The translations under genes and the position numbers were made by a program. Shown here piece after piece: positions 1 to 8,274 of a stretch of DNA of 26,808 bases (positions are counted from its first letter, which is position 1; each line of letters begins with the position of its first letter). Source of the DNA: UBA2365 sp964594045 (GTDB lineage Bacteria; Bacteroidota; Bacteroidia; Chitinophagales; Saprospiraceae). The notes below the pieces were generated by a model. That model saw only the letters and a program-made list of their open reading frames with translations. It was not told where the DNA came from and did not search any database. The stretch spans positions 1 to 26,808 of the forward strand of contig CAZQKR010000052.1 in the NCBI GenBank assembly GCA_964594045.1. Direction: 5' to 3'.

Positions 1-61
1 GTAATCACCATTATTTAAATAGTTTTAATGCGGCATTTAATAACTAAAATGGTATGATACA

Positions 62-1018
62 TTATTTCAGTTGATCCAGGGTGCGTTTTTTCTGATCCAG
101 CTGGTGTTCGATCACCAGGTCGTAATCAGATCTGCGGTCACCAAATTTACTCACCACCACAAACAATTCCAGCGACATCAGGAAGATGAAAAGTACCAGG
201 TAAAAAGCCAGAGCAACAGGTTTCTCCTTCAGAATTTCAAGGATGGCGTTGAGCTCCTCCAGAAACCCTTGCTTGGATTTCAACTCTGCTCTCAGAGACT
301 TTTCAGCATCCATTTTTCTTTGAGTATATTCTTCCTGTTGTTTTCGAAGCACAGTTAGATGCTGGTTGTTGATCTCCGTTTCCTTTATTTTGGGATTATT
401 GACAGGAATAGTGGTTATCGTTTTCTGAGGAAGGGTTTTGTATGTTCCGTCATCCTGTTTTACCTGGAGATGCGTCGTGCTCGTTGTCACTGTATTGATC
501 GTGGGCCTTTTGGCTATCTCCGCGTATAGCTGCAGATTTTTGTTGTCCAGTGAATCAATTTCATTTTGCAGCTCCTGCAATTTAGTATTGATGATGGTCA
601 GTCGGTTGGGCAACTGCTCATTGACCTGCCTGTCAATGATCTCGATCATTTTTTTCTCAATGTCCTCCCTGAATATGATCTGGTCCAGTATGGCTGAACC
701 GATGACCGCCATGATCAATGCGATGACGAGCCTGAATATTCCGAGCCAGTTGTTTTTTCCGACAGTCAGGATGATCTGCCGCTCGATCTGTATGACGATC
801 AAAACAAAAATGACCGAAACGATCAGACTGCCCCACCATGGTGTCCGCACATACCTTTCTGCAAAGGAATAACCGATGAAAGCCCATAAAATGATCAGTA
901 TCAGGATAGCAGAAGTGTATTTTTTCAATTGCTTCCTGCTGGATTCAGTACAACTGCCTAATATCCGGTAATTCCAGCCTGTCAACAGGCAACCCAGTTT
1001 GATCCACCAATCTTTCAT
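62..1018 (-). CDS. DUF4407 family membrane protein
   Basis: This 318-aa protein matches my memory of the DUF4407 family: a paired N-terminal membrane region, a long charged middle and a last membrane helix near the C-terminus. Hydrophobic segments lie at about residues 35-53, 62-78, 92-112 and 267-289. Between the third and fourth, residues 118-260 are predicted coiled coil (heptad-like Leu/Ile with many Glu/Lys), broken by a Thr-rich stretch at about 173-205. The biochemical role of the family is not known; it is probably an inner-membrane protein with a large soluble loop. Its start codon overlaps the stop of the upstream 191-aa gene in an ATGA arrangement (1015-1018), so the two are almost certainly co-transcribed and translationally coupled. 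Family assignment is from recalled pattern, not a search. Confidence 0.8.
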   Translation of the reverse strand: MKDWWIKLGCLLTGWNYRILGSCTESSRKQLKKYTSAILILIILWAFIGYSFAERYVRTPWWGSLIVSVIFVLIVIQIERQIILTVGKNNWLGIFRLVIALIMAVIGSAILDQIIFREDIEKKMIEIIDRQVNEQLPNRLTIINTKLQELQNEIDSLDNKNLQLYAEIAKRPTINTVTTSTTHLQVKQDDGTYKTLPQKTITTIPVNNPKIKETEINNQHLTVLRKQQEEYTQRKMDAEKSLRAELKSKQGFLEELNAILEILKEKPVALAFYLVLFIFLMSLELFVVVSKFGDRRSDYDLVIEHQLDQKKRTLDQLK

Positions 1019-1590
1019 AAAGCCTGATCCATTTTAAAGTTTTGAAGGGAAATAGAAGCCAGTCCGCGTGTGAAGCCCACTTCATAGGATTTGAAGATGC
1101 CTGTCATGTACAACTCCCCACTTTCCAGGTCCGCTTTCATTTTATTCAACTCGTCTATATGCCGTGTATAGCTGATCTTCCTGGCTTTGAGCAATTCCAC
1201 GATGTCCGTCAGTCCGGCCTGTTCCCTTGAATGGATGTGAAAGTCAATTTCGCGCAACATATCCGAGTATCTGAGGACCGTCTGCCTGAACAGCACCTCC
1301 AGTTTACTCCGGATGATGGCCACATTGGTATCCTTATAGGATTTATCAGGGTTAGTTAAAGCATCCTGATAGCCTCTTTGTTCAAAGTCTTGTTTTAGAA
1401 ATGTATAGACCATGTCTATCGGCAGGCTGAACCCGGATAATGTCTGGTCGGCCTGATATCCGTTGCCTGAAAATGCCTGTGTCGCGCCGTACGCCGGTCT
1501 GTCCCCTTTTTCGTTGATCTCATTGAAGTTTTGCACCTCGACGTCCTGCTGAACTGGTTCCTTGTGCTTAAAAAAATCGAATAGTCCCAT
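1015..1590 (-). CDS. Hypothetical protein, partner of the DUF4407 protein
   Basis: I do not recognise this 191-aa soluble protein. It opens with a short amphipathic stretch (MGLFDFFKHKEP) of the kind found in proteins that touch the membrane. A polar low-complexity stretch follows to about residue 50. From about residue 58 to 180 it is predicted mostly helical, with mixed charge and possible coiled coil around 125-155. There is no signal peptide and no catalytic motif I can name. It overlaps the DUF4407 gene by four bases and starts ten bases after the stop of a small CxxC ORF, so the three form a likely operon. The tight coupling suggests that it works with the DUF4407 membrane protein, but that is inference from position only. 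Confidence 0.75.
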   Translation of the reverse strand: MGLFDFFKHKEPVQQDVEVQNFNEINEKGDRPAYGATQAFSGNGYQADQTLSGFSLPIDMVYTFLKQDFEQRGYQDALTNPDKSYKDTNVAIIRSKLEVLFRQTVLRYSDMLREIDFHIHSREQAGLTDIVELLKARKISYTRHIDELNKMKADLESGELYMTGIFKSYEVGFTRGLASISLQNFKMDQAL

Positions 1591-1599
1591 TTTAATTGA

Positions 1600-1764
1600 T
1601 TATGATAATAATTGATTCTTCAGTCCTGGTATGATTTCCTGAAGTATAAATTCAGGATTTACAAATGAGGATTTCGTCTTTTTATTTTTCTTTATATGCT
1701 TCAGAAAATACCACCTCATAACTACATGGTGGTCCTTATTATTACATTTTGAACAGAGTATCAT
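1600..1764 (-). CDS. Small CxxC (zinc-ribbon-like) protein, possibly a fragment
   Basis: A 54-codon ORF opens with ATG at 1764 and stops with TAA at 1600-1602, ten bases before the next gene. It encodes CSKC followed closely by a DHH pair, then a basic helix-like stretch rich in Lys. The four residues of CSKC plus the histidines could bind one zinc ion. The reading frame is open a little further upstream, to a TGA about seven codons before the ATG. The close spacing and same strand suggest it is the first gene of the DUF4407 operon. It could equally be the surviving 3' end of a longer, decayed gene such as an HNH or zinc-finger protein. Codon choice looks like real coding, but the size makes this uncertain. 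Confidence 0.42.
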   Translation of the reverse strand: MILCSKCNNKDHHVVMRWYFLKHIKKNKKTKSSFVNPEFILQEIIPGLKNQLLS

Positions 1765-2137
1765 TGGATTATTAGACGAACGGGTTCAAAACGGGGGTGC
1801 ATAACACGACTTTATCCATTGATTGTCTGTTCCCGTTCAATCTTTGCTGACCTATATCAGGAGTCCAACAGGCAACAGACCACCAATTTCTACTACTAAT
1901 GGTATTGGTATAGGTTTTTTAGCTCGTCTAAGAATGGATCAGGCATGAAGGGCTTACAGTGGTTTTATCAACAGATTTCCATCGTCAGAAGAATACAAAG
2001 AAGACTTTTATCCGACCTGCTTGCTTTTTGCCAGTGCACCTGGTGCTCAAATGCCTCTAATTTATTTTATTGAGATTAAATTATGACTACACCGAAAATA
2101 TCCATCCTGCATTTAATTGGCTTATTCGATTCGTTTT
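1765..2137. other. Intergenic stretch, no clear gene
   Basis: About 370 bases between the small CxxC ORF and the end of rmuC. I see no convincing gene, RNA or terminator. A short open plus-strand stretch around 1855-1950 is rich in Gly, Ile and Pro codons and might be a decayed coding fragment, but it has no start and I could not assign it. The promoter of the DUF4407 operon should lie here; no TAnnTTTG box at good spacing stood out. Confidence 0.5.
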
Positions 2138-3772
2138 TCAAGAAGAAGCATCCGGCAATTCAACATTACTATGATCATCATCCACCGGCTCAAAATCTGA
2201 CGGCAGCAGTGCAGCCGGTATCTTTTTAGTGGATTTGAGGCCGAGTTCCTTAAGCTTGAGCGCTTGTCCGACGATATTGCCGCCACCGGAGGTCAATTGG
2301 TTCATCGCCGTGTTGTAGGATTGCTGCGACCTGTTGATATGCTTTCCGACATCCTCCAGGGTTGCTACAAAGGCTACACATTTTTCATACAGCAACTCAC
2401 CTCTCTGGACGATCTTCATCGCATTTTTGCTCTGTAATTCCCGCTTCCAAAGATCGGAAATGAGCTTTAAACAAGCGATGAGGTTGGTCGGACTGATCAG
2501 GAGGATCCTTTTACTGTAGGCTTTGGCCCATAGTTCCTGGTCATGCTGTATAGCCAGCACGTAAGCAGGTTCTATAGGCACGAACATCATGGTGAAATCC
2601 AAAGCACTCTCCAGGTGATCGTAATTCTTGCTGCTCAGATCATCAATGTGTGCATTGATCGATCTCAGGTGCTCTTCCACATAACGTTTCTGTTCATCGA
2701 TCTGTTCGCTTGAAGAAAACCGGTCGTAAGCGACAAGGGAAACTTTGGAGTCGATGATGATCACCCTGTTGTCGGGCAACTTCACCAGTACATCCGGTCT
2801 CAGGCTTCTGCCCTCATCGTCTTTGATGGTCTGCTGAATAAAATACTCCCGGTCTTTTGTCAACCCGGAGGTTTCGAGGATGCGTTCCAGGATCATTTCA
2901 CCCCAGTTGCCCTGCTTTTTGGCCTGTCCTTTCAATGCAGTGGCGAGATTGTTGGCTTCATTGCTCACCTTATTCGTCTGAGCGATCAGGTCCACTATCT
3001 TCTGTTCCAGTTTGTTCCTTTGTGCTGATTCCTTGTCATAGGTTTCTTCCACCTTTGTTTTAAAATTATGAATATCCTGCTTGAGCGGATTCAACACTGT
3101 TTCAAGGTTGACCTTATTGAATTCGGTGAATTTGGCCGATTTTTCCTCCAGAAGCTGGTTGGCGATCTTTTCAAATTGCAGATGGGCTGTTTTCTGCATT
3201 TCTTCTATCTCTGTCTTCTGGGTGGCCAGTTTTTCAGTCAATGCTGCATTGTTGGCGTTCATCCTGCTCACATTTGAGGTCATTTCCGTCAATCTTGATG
3301 TCAGTTCCCCTATCTGGATAGCCTGTTTCTCATTGACTTCATTTTGTCTTGAAAGGCTTTCAATTACAGCATTGTATTTGGCCGTCAGTTCAGCGATGGT
3401 CTGTTTGTGCAGATTGATATCGGTCTGCAGGCTTTTGTTCGCTTCTGTTTCCGCGGCCAATTGTTGGGTTAGTTCACCGACCCTGTTTTCACTGTGGCTC
3501 AGCTGATTTTCCATTGCTGCCCTGTTCGTTTGCACCTGCATCAGTTCATGTTCTTTTGCCGTGATCTTATCCGTCAGGATGTCATTGGTCTTTTCCAGGC
3601 TTTTTGATTTATCTTCAAAGACTTTCAGCTGGGTGACCGTTTCGTTGTACTTGCTTGTCAATTCCTGGAATGCCGTTGCCGGAACTGACCGGGTTTTATT
3701 CATTAAATAAAATACGATCCAGGCGACCACTCCGCCTGCGATCAAACCGATGATTAATGTTGTTGTTTCCAT
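2138..3772 (-). CDS. rmuC: RmuC family DNA recombination protein
   Basis: This 544-aa protein has the standard RmuC layout. A single N-terminal membrane helix at residues 5-24 is followed by a very long coiled coil at about 35-280, then the conserved RmuC domain from about 285. That domain has a PD-(D/E)XK-like core: RPDVLVKLP with D327, then D341-S-K343 in the strand ending IIIDSK. The family limits DNA inversions and rearrangements at short repeats and is thought to be a membrane-anchored nuclease acting on DNA ends; it also appears among anti-phage candidates. The length is typical for Bacteroidota. It stands alone, with nearly 400 bases of repeat-containing DNA upstream and about 370 bases downstream. 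An RmuC protein beside so many short repeats is suggestive, but the gene is a common core gene and need not be linked to them. Confidence 0.95.
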   Translation of the reverse strand: METTTLIIGLIAGGVVAWIVFYLMNKTRSVPATAFQELTSKYNETVTQLKVFEDKSKSLEKTNDILTDKITAKEHELMQVQTNRAAMENQLSHSENRVGELTQQLAAETEANKSLQTDINLHKQTIAELTAKYNAVIESLSRQNEVNEKQAIQIGELTSRLTEMTSNVSRMNANNAALTEKLATQKTEIEEMQKTAHLQFEKIANQLLEEKSAKFTEFNKVNLETVLNPLKQDIHNFKTKVEETYDKESAQRNKLEQKIVDLIAQTNKVSNEANNLATALKGQAKKQGNWGEMILERILETSGLTKDREYFIQQTIKDDEGRSLRPDVLVKLPDNRVIIIDSKVSLVAYDRFSSSEQIDEQKRYVEEHLRSINAHIDDLSSKNYDHLESALDFTMMFVPIEPAYVLAIQHDQELWAKAYSKRILLISPTNLIACLKLISDLWKRELQSKNAMKIVQRGELLYEKCVAFVATLEDVGKHINRSQQSYNTAMNQLTSGGGNIVGQALKLKELGLKSTKKIPAALLPSDFEPVDDDHSNVELPDASS

Positions 3773-3954
3773 GATCGATCAGAAGATAATTTAATAATTG
3801 AGTTCTTTTAAGCCTGGCTCAATGCGTACAATGATCATTTGTAGCCATTTCCCCGGCAAAATACCAAAAAAATGGTTTGCCCTTGTCATAGCATGCCGGT
3901 TCTTTATGCTGCATGAGCAAATTAAATGCCTGTAATTTCCCTTTATGCCAAGTA

Positions 3955-4015
3955 GTCTGCACTGTGATTTTTATGATTTTTTGATACTGGTGATTTGAAT
4001 TTTTTATTGGTTAAC
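3955..4015. repeat. Dispersed repeat type A, copy 1
   Basis: Starts GTCTGCACTGTGATTTTTAT and continues with T-rich GATTTTT runs to TTGGTTAACC. The same opening recurs at 6110 and 12970. In all three places a GTCTGAAGTT palindrome follows within about 80-140 bases, so the two elements seem to travel together. Confidence 0.7.
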
Positions 4016-4036
4016 CAACTATAATTCACACTTGCG

Positions 4037-4063
4037 TTGTCTGAAGTTTGCAACTTCAGACAA
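4037..4063. repeat. REP-like palindrome GTCTGAAGTT, perfect copy
   Basis: Left arm TTGTCTGAAGTT (4037-4048), three-base loop TGC, right arm AACTTCAGACAA (4052-4063): a perfect 12-bp stem. It lies about 100 bases beyond the stop of the DUF2779 gene. There is no T-run after it on either strand, so I read it as a repeat rather than a simple terminator. Other copies: 6247 (half), 13060 (truncated), 13128 and 13267. Confidence 0.85.
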
Positions 4064-4164
4064 ATATTTTGATGCATGTTCATTAGCGGTGAAAGTGATA
4101 AGAAGTTTCTAACTTCAGGAAAGAAGACAGCAACACTTTAAGAACTTTCCACTTTACAAACTTC

Positions 4165-6045
4165 CTACTTTCCACACCTGTCCATCCAATACCTCCAGAT
4201 GATCACCATCGCCATCGTGTCCAGTTCACAATACTGCAACAGCAATTGCATCAGTTGCGCCCTTCTTTCCGCATTTCCCGCAGCAGCACCGAACATCAGC
4301 TCATGGTAAGCCTTCATCGCACCCGTACCATCCTTCACCACTTCCTCATTCTCCAGGTCGGCGATCACCGGCGCCAGGTTGTCATAGGGATCCAGGCTGC
4401 CACCCGGAGCAGAAGCATATTTGCTGAACCACGGGATCTCATGCAGGTAGGGATGATTATTCCAGATAGCCGGCAACACTTTCTTGATGGAAGTCCTCCC
4501 CTTCATGTCCGGATGAAAATAATACAGCAAAGTCCATTCATTCATGTCCAGGAAGCGTCCCGTTCTTCCCTGGTCCTTATCCTTCGTTATATTGGTAAGC
4601 CAATCGCGGAGCTCGGGATCATGAAATTCAAAAATATCCATTTGATCCAGGATATTCCGCAAAATCGTATTTTCAAAGGAAGACCACATGAGCGGTGTGC
4701 CGGTCTCCCCTATCTGTTGCATCAATGATTCCGCAAACCGGAAATTCGGCAGGTCATAGTCGCAGTTCAGAAACTCCGTGTGGATGGGTTCGGCGCCGGG
4801 AGCTGGAATGGTATGGCAACTCCATTGAAAGGCCACCAGCTCATATGGCCTCATGCCCTTGTGATGCGGGATCGCTCCCTGGTAGGTTTCAAAGTCTATA
4901 AAGTGCAGAGGATATTTCAGGCAATTTAACACAGGTGCGAGCTCATGGCTGATCCATTCAGTTCCGGACCTTGTATGTTCAAACTGGATCAGTTGCCTGG
5001 TTCCCCTGCTGCCAAATTCCCCCTGAGCATCCCTGAATCTCTCCGTATCCAGATCCCAAAAGGAAACTTTGCCTTGTGCGATCATTTCATCCAGGTACCA
5101 GCCCCAGGTATGATGCCCGATGGCGCCACCAAAATACAGGTCAAAGATATGCGGCTTCACATCTGTCAATGCACCCCAGCACTCCCGGTACCCGTTCCTT
5201 TCACTGGATTCCTGCAGGTTAAACTCGCAAGCCTTGCATTTCTTCTTCAATGCATAGTGTGCCGGTTGAATGCCATCTGCGAGGATGTCGACGAACAGAT
5301 TGGCCCGGTTGCGGATGATGTCCATCATTTTATTAACTTCTCCGTTGACCGGAACCAGTGTGAGCAGATTATCGGATTTCAGTTGCGCGATATACTTTTC
5401 CCTGTCCGGATGGTGGTCGTAACGGAAGGTCACCAGCGGTTTTTTGAATGCCGGCCTGTTTTGCGCCGGCAATGTTTCCGACTCAAATTTTTCCTCGACG
5501 AATGCCTCCACGGTAAACCAGCCGGCCAGTCCTTCGATGGCTGTTCGTTTCGACTTGTCCGGCAACAGCATGTAGGCATCCACCACATGATCCGGATATT
5601 TCTCTCTGAGCACCAGAGCCTGGAAGGCCACATCCTCAATGTATTCGGTATGTTTATTTTTAGCCAGGGCAGGATCATCCTCATTGTCATAGGACTTGGA
5701 TTTCACTTCGATCAGCCGGAGCCGGTTCCCTTCCTTTTGCAGGATGTCTGTCCGCACGATCTTTCCGTTGGAAACAAACGTCGCCTCAAACAGCGTGATC
5801 TGTTCATTCTCCGCCAGCAACTGATCGGTCAAAACTGCTGCTTCTACCATCGAATGCCCTTTCACTTCAATGCCATCTGAATAAATAAGCTGCGCATACT
5901 TCCCGACGATGTGTCCACCCTGAGCCAGCATTTCCATATACTCACTGGCATCATTCATCGTGGGATAATTGGCTTTTTTATACACCAGTTTTTTAGGACA
6001 GGTGGAGGCTAGCTTGAAGTCTGATTTGGAGAGGAGTTGGGGCAT
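4165..6045 (-). CDS. DUF2779 protein: Cas4/RecB-like nuclease fused to DEDD exonuclease-like domain
   Basis: This 626-aa protein combines two nuclease modules. The N-terminal half is Cas4/RecB-like: C16 near the start, D100 in the strand reading VRTD, then E113-V-K115 in LIEVKSKS. C270, C273 and C289 follow, which with C16 make the four-cysteine iron-sulfur pattern of Cas4 and AddB nucleases. The C-terminal half is the DUF2779 RNase H-like region, with D384-F-E386 (HFIDFETY) and a final YCELDT near residue 611, as in DEDD 3'-5' exonucleases. Both active sites look intact. It probably processes DNA ends; members occur in stand-alone and defence contexts. It stands alone here. The ATG at 6045 is supported because two separated copies of its first 40 or so codons elsewhere in the window begin at the same place. 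Those copies (10156 and 12905) are described separately. Confidence 0.88.
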   Translation of the reverse strand: MPQLLSKSDFKLASTCPKKLVYKKANYPTMNDASEYMEMLAQGGHIVGKYAQLIYSDGIEVKGHSMVEAAVLTDQLLAENEQITLFEATFVSNGKIVRTDILQKEGNRLRLIEVKSKSYDNEDDPALAKNKHTEYIEDVAFQALVLREKYPDHVVDAYMLLPDKSKRTAIEGLAGWFTVEAFVEEKFESETLPAQNRPAFKKPLVTFRYDHHPDREKYIAQLKSDNLLTLVPVNGEVNKMMDIIRNRANLFVDILADGIQPAHYALKKKCKACEFNLQESSERNGYRECWGALTDVKPHIFDLYFGGAIGHHTWGWYLDEMIAQGKVSFWDLDTERFRDAQGEFGSRGTRQLIQFEHTRSGTEWISHELAPVLNCLKYPLHFIDFETYQGAIPHHKGMRPYELVAFQWSCHTIPAPGAEPIHTEFLNCDYDLPNFRFAESLMQQIGETGTPLMWSSFENTILRNILDQMDIFEFHDPELRDWLTNITKDKDQGRTGRFLDMNEWTLLYYFHPDMKGRTSIKKVLPAIWNNHPYLHEIPWFSKYASAPGGSLDPYDNLAPVIADLENEEVVKDGTGAMKAYHELMFGAAAGNAERRAQLMQLLLQYCELDTMAMVIIWRYWMDRCGK

Positions 6046-6109
6046 GGTAAATGTTTTTTTATTTAAAAAATATTGTGTATTGAATTTGTGTTAAACCTCC
6101 GTCACTGAT

Positions 6110-6190
6110 GTCCGGACTGTGATTTTTATGATTTTTATGAATCTAATGATGCTGTATATGCTGTTGATTTGATTTTCTTGTTGGTTAACC
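6110..6190. repeat. Dispersed repeat type A, copy 2
   Basis: Opens GTCCGGACTGTGATTTTTAT, continues through GATTTTTATGA units and reaches TTGGTTAACC at its far end, as in copy 1. It lies 65 bases upstream of the DUF2779 start codon. The same spacing is found between copy 3 (12970) and the second chimeric mini-gene start (12905), so head and repeat were duplicated together. Confidence 0.7.
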
Positions 6191-6246
6191 GTTTAAAATT
6201 CGGAATTGTATCCTGATGACCCAATGACTATCCACAATTTCCAATC

Positions 6247-6267
6247 GTTGTCTGAAGTTTGCAAACT
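6247..6267. repeat. REP-like palindrome, left half only
   Basis: TTGTCTGAAGTTTGCAA matches the left arm and loop of the perfect copies, then the sequence diverges, so the right arm is lost. Confidence 0.6.
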
Positions 6268-6285
6268 GCTGGCAACCTAAGCCGT

Positions 6286-6376
6286 CATTCCTGCTGCTCG
6301 TTATACTCAATCAGGACAGGTCCGGGCTTGACCTGTCATTCCTGATGCTCGTGATACTCGATCAGGACAGGTCCGG
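6286..6376. repeat. 51-bp tandem repeat with internal stem
   Basis: Two units start at 6286 and 6337, both running CATTCCTG(C/A)TGCTCGT through ATCAGGACAGGTCCGG. Between them GACAGGTC and GACCTGTC can pair, and the second unit ends with a TCCGGC/GCCGGA stem. It lies just downstream of the rhuM-like gene and could act as a weak terminator for it, though no T-run is present. Confidence 0.55.
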
Positions 6377-6478
6377 CCTCCGAGCCGGAATCCCCTCAAC
6401 ATATCCAAACATAAAAAATGAGATGACCGATCCGCAATGCCCCGGGTGCATATCCTTTTGGTTTCCGGCCTGGTGTGC

Positions 6479-7480
6479 TCATTTTTTCCTTTTTGCTTTA
6501 TGCTCAAGAACTTTCAGACTATCCAGGTAATTTTTTTCTGCTTCGCTCAATGTTTTTTGCTGGTACTTTTTATACTCTCCGAAAGCTTTCTCCATAGCCA
6601 TTTCATGACTGACCGAACCTACGCCCTGTAACAATTGCTCGCCACTCATTGTCAGAATTTTATCCAGATGCGCTGCCCAATCTTTCATGGTCATTGCCTG
6701 TTCACGCTCAGCCTGTCGCTCGGCAAAATCCAGATACCCCGAAACGATTTGACCCAATGAACGAAGTTCTTTTTCATCCAGGTAATTTTTAGCTACCACC
6801 ACATCTTTGAGATACGGACGACTGCCGGGGAAAGTCATCAAACCCATAAATTCCTTTTCGGCATCAGCACGGTTGTGAATAACCTCAGCTGCTGTTTGGC
6901 CATGTACTGCATAATGAATTTTGTTTTGCACCTTTTTAAAGAACTCAATGGAAACGGCTGCTTTTGCATCGTAATCAATACTGGTAGCATAAATATCCAG
7001 CACCTGACGGTAAAACACTTTTTCGGAAGCACGAATATCCCGTATGCGTTGCAGCAGTTCTTTCCAGTAACCGCCACCGCCAAAATTTTTCAGTCGCTCA
7101 TCGTCCATGGTAAAACCCTTGCGGATATATTCATTCAGCCTTTTGGTTGCCCAAATACGGAATTGGGTTCCCCGGAGAGATTTTACCCGATAACCGACCG
7201 AAATGATCACATCTAAGTTATAGTAGTCGAGCTCACGCTCCACCGTTCGGTTACCTTCCTGGCGAACCTGTCGGAATTTCCGACAAGTTCGGATTTGTTC
7301 CAACTCGCCTTCATCAAACACATTTGTAATATGTTCGGCTACCGTACTTCTGCCTTTCCCGAACAATTCAGCCATCTGCTCCTGTGTCAGCCAAACCGTT
7401 TCTTCCTCAAAGCGAACATCGACCGAAATTTGCTCGTCTTCGGTTTTGAATATGATAAAATCTGATGTGTTTTCTTTCAT
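6479..7480 (-). CDS. RhuM family protein
   Basis: This 333-aa protein matches the virulence RhuM family. It has the N-terminal WLTQEQMAELFGKGRSTV region, which looks like a DNA-binding helix-turn-helix (about residues 29-50). Then come the conserved blocks RELDYYNLDVIISVGYRVKS and, near 180-200, a helical region ending HYAVHGQTAAE. The family's function is unknown; members are spread on pathogenicity and mobile islands and are thought to be regulatory or toxin-like. The C-terminus is Lys-rich. The first 303 bases of this gene are repeated without a difference at 9582-9884. A type B repeat sits ten bases before the start codon, so its promoter must lie in or beyond that repeat. Confidence 0.88.
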   Translation of the reverse strand: MKENTSDFIIFKTEDEQISVDVRFEEETVWLTQEQMAELFGKGRSTVAEHITNVFDEGELEQIRTCRKFRQVRQEGNRTVERELDYYNLDVIISVGYRVKSLRGTQFRIWATKRLNEYIRKGFTMDDERLKNFGGGGYWKELLQRIRDIRASEKVFYRQVLDIYATSIDYDAKAAVSIEFFKKVQNKIHYAVHGQTAAEVIHNRADAEKEFMGLMTFPGSRPYLKDVVVAKNYLDEKELRSLGQIVSGYLDFAERQAEREQAMTMKDWAAHLDKILTMSGEQLLQGVGSVSHEMAMEKAFGEYKKYQQKTLSEAEKNYLDSLKVLEHKAKRKK

Positions 7481-7490
7481 GCTATTATTT

Positions 7491-7530
7491 GTCTGAATCA
7501 GGATTTAGTTGATTTTGGATTTTCAGGAAT
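7491..7530. repeat. Dispersed repeat type B, copy 1
   Basis: Opens GTCTGAATCAGGATTTAG and ends TTTTCAGGAAT. Five copies in the window share the opening GTC(T/C)GRA(T/A)CAGGATTT and the ending CAGGA(A/T)T, all in the same orientation. This one sits just upstream of the rhuM-like start codon. Confidence 0.75.
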
Positions 7531-7560
7531 ACAAAACTGCAACTTTCTTGTAATGCTTAC

Positions 7561-8274
7561 TCAATTTTCAATTAAATTAACCACTACCATTCCAGTTACT
7601 ATAGCTATACCAAAACTTAACAATGTTCCTATTAAAATATATTCAGTCAATTTTCTGTCTTTTGATTCTTTTAAATCTCCAAATCGGAATACTGATTTAG
7701 CCGCCAATAAAAATCCAATACCTTCCCAATTCCCTGTAACCACAAAGATGAATACAAAAATGCGTTCTAACATACCTATGTATTTACCTGCATTGTTTAA
7801 AGATTCTTCATTACGATCATCTAATGCTTTCGACCAACTGGACATGAGTTCCCTCATCACTATGCCTGATACGAGGGTTATAAAAAGTATGGCAGCCGAG
7901 TAAATCCAAAGGCCTGTATCTTCAGTTAGTTTGTTAAGATTGATTTCTGGCTTGAATAATAAAACCCACAATACTAAAATGCTTAGGATATGAAGTCCCT
8001 GATCGATTAAAAACCATTTGGACTTATTGCTTTCTTTTTGTGCATATAGTTTTAGGGTGTCAATTATTCCGTGCGACACCATGAGTAACAATGGTAAAAG
8101 CCAATGATTTAAATCCCATAGAACCAACAACACTAAAAGGCCGTGAATAAGTATATGTATATAGAGTTTGAATGATTTCGCTTTGAGTTGTTCTTTTTCT
8201 TCCACCCATGATTTGGGCTGTAGTAGAAAATCTCCTATAAAATGGGCTAATATGAGTTTTACAAGTACGATCAT
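7561..8274 (-). CDS. DUF3307 membrane protein
   Basis: This 237-aa integral membrane protein has the DUF3307 signature at its start (LAHFIGDFLLQ, residues 9-19) and the following HG...D block (HGIIDTLKLYAQ, about 68-79). I count roughly six hydrophobic segments: about 2-18, 38-53, 56-72, 92-107, 122-142 and 212-234, with a shorter one near 170-190. The role is unknown. The start overlaps the stop of the SatD-like gene by four bases (ATGA), so the two are translationally coupled. From what I recall, DUF3307 and SatD genes are often adjacent in other bacteria too, which supports a joint function. The local DNA is AT-rich compared with both flanks, consistent with transfer as a two-gene unit. 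Confidence 0.82.
   Translation of the reverse strand: MIVLVKLILAHFIGDFLLQPKSWVEEKEQLKAKSFKLYIHILIHGLLVLLVLWDLNHWLLPLLLMVSHGIIDTLKLYAQKESNKSKWFLIDQGLHILSILVLWVLLFKPEINLNKLTEDTGLWIYSAAILFITLVSGIVMRELMSSWSKALDDRNEESLNNAGKYIGMLERIFVFIFVVTGNWEGIGFLLAAKSVFRFGDLKESKDRKLTEYILIGTLLSFGIAIVTGMVVVNLIEN

Larger units (their letters stand above)
3773..4164. other. Repeat-bearing intergenic stretch
   Basis: About 390 bases between the start of rmuC and the stop of the DUF2779 gene. It holds one copy of the ACTGTGATTTTT repeat (from 3955), one perfect GTCTGAAGTT palindrome (4037-4063) and a degraded half copy near 4100-4120. The rmuC promoter should lie in the left part, but I saw no strong consensus box. 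No gene is supported. Confidence 0.6.
6046..6478. other. Repeat-rich intergenic stretch
   Basis: About 430 bases between the DUF2779 start and the stop of the rhuM-like gene. It begins with an AT-rich leader (6046-6090) that is nearly identical to 12906-12950. Then come a type A repeat at 6110, half of a GTCTGAAGTT palindrome at 6247, and a 51-bp tandem repeat at 6286-6376. No gene is supported. Confidence 0.6.

Noticed and set aside
1855..1950. Possible coding remnant on the plus strand (SPTGNRPPISTTNGIGIG)
   Set aside because: Has no start codon, is short and could not be tied to a family with any confidence.
4037..4063. Palindrome as a rho-independent terminator of the DUF2779 gene
   Set aside because: No T-run follows on the minus strand and the same palindrome recurs in places that are not gene ends.
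4945..5880. Long plus-strand frame of 311 codons
   Set aside because: It lies fully opposite the DUF2779 gene, whose motifs are clear; the plus-strand product is rich in Cys, His and Phe with no recognisable domain.
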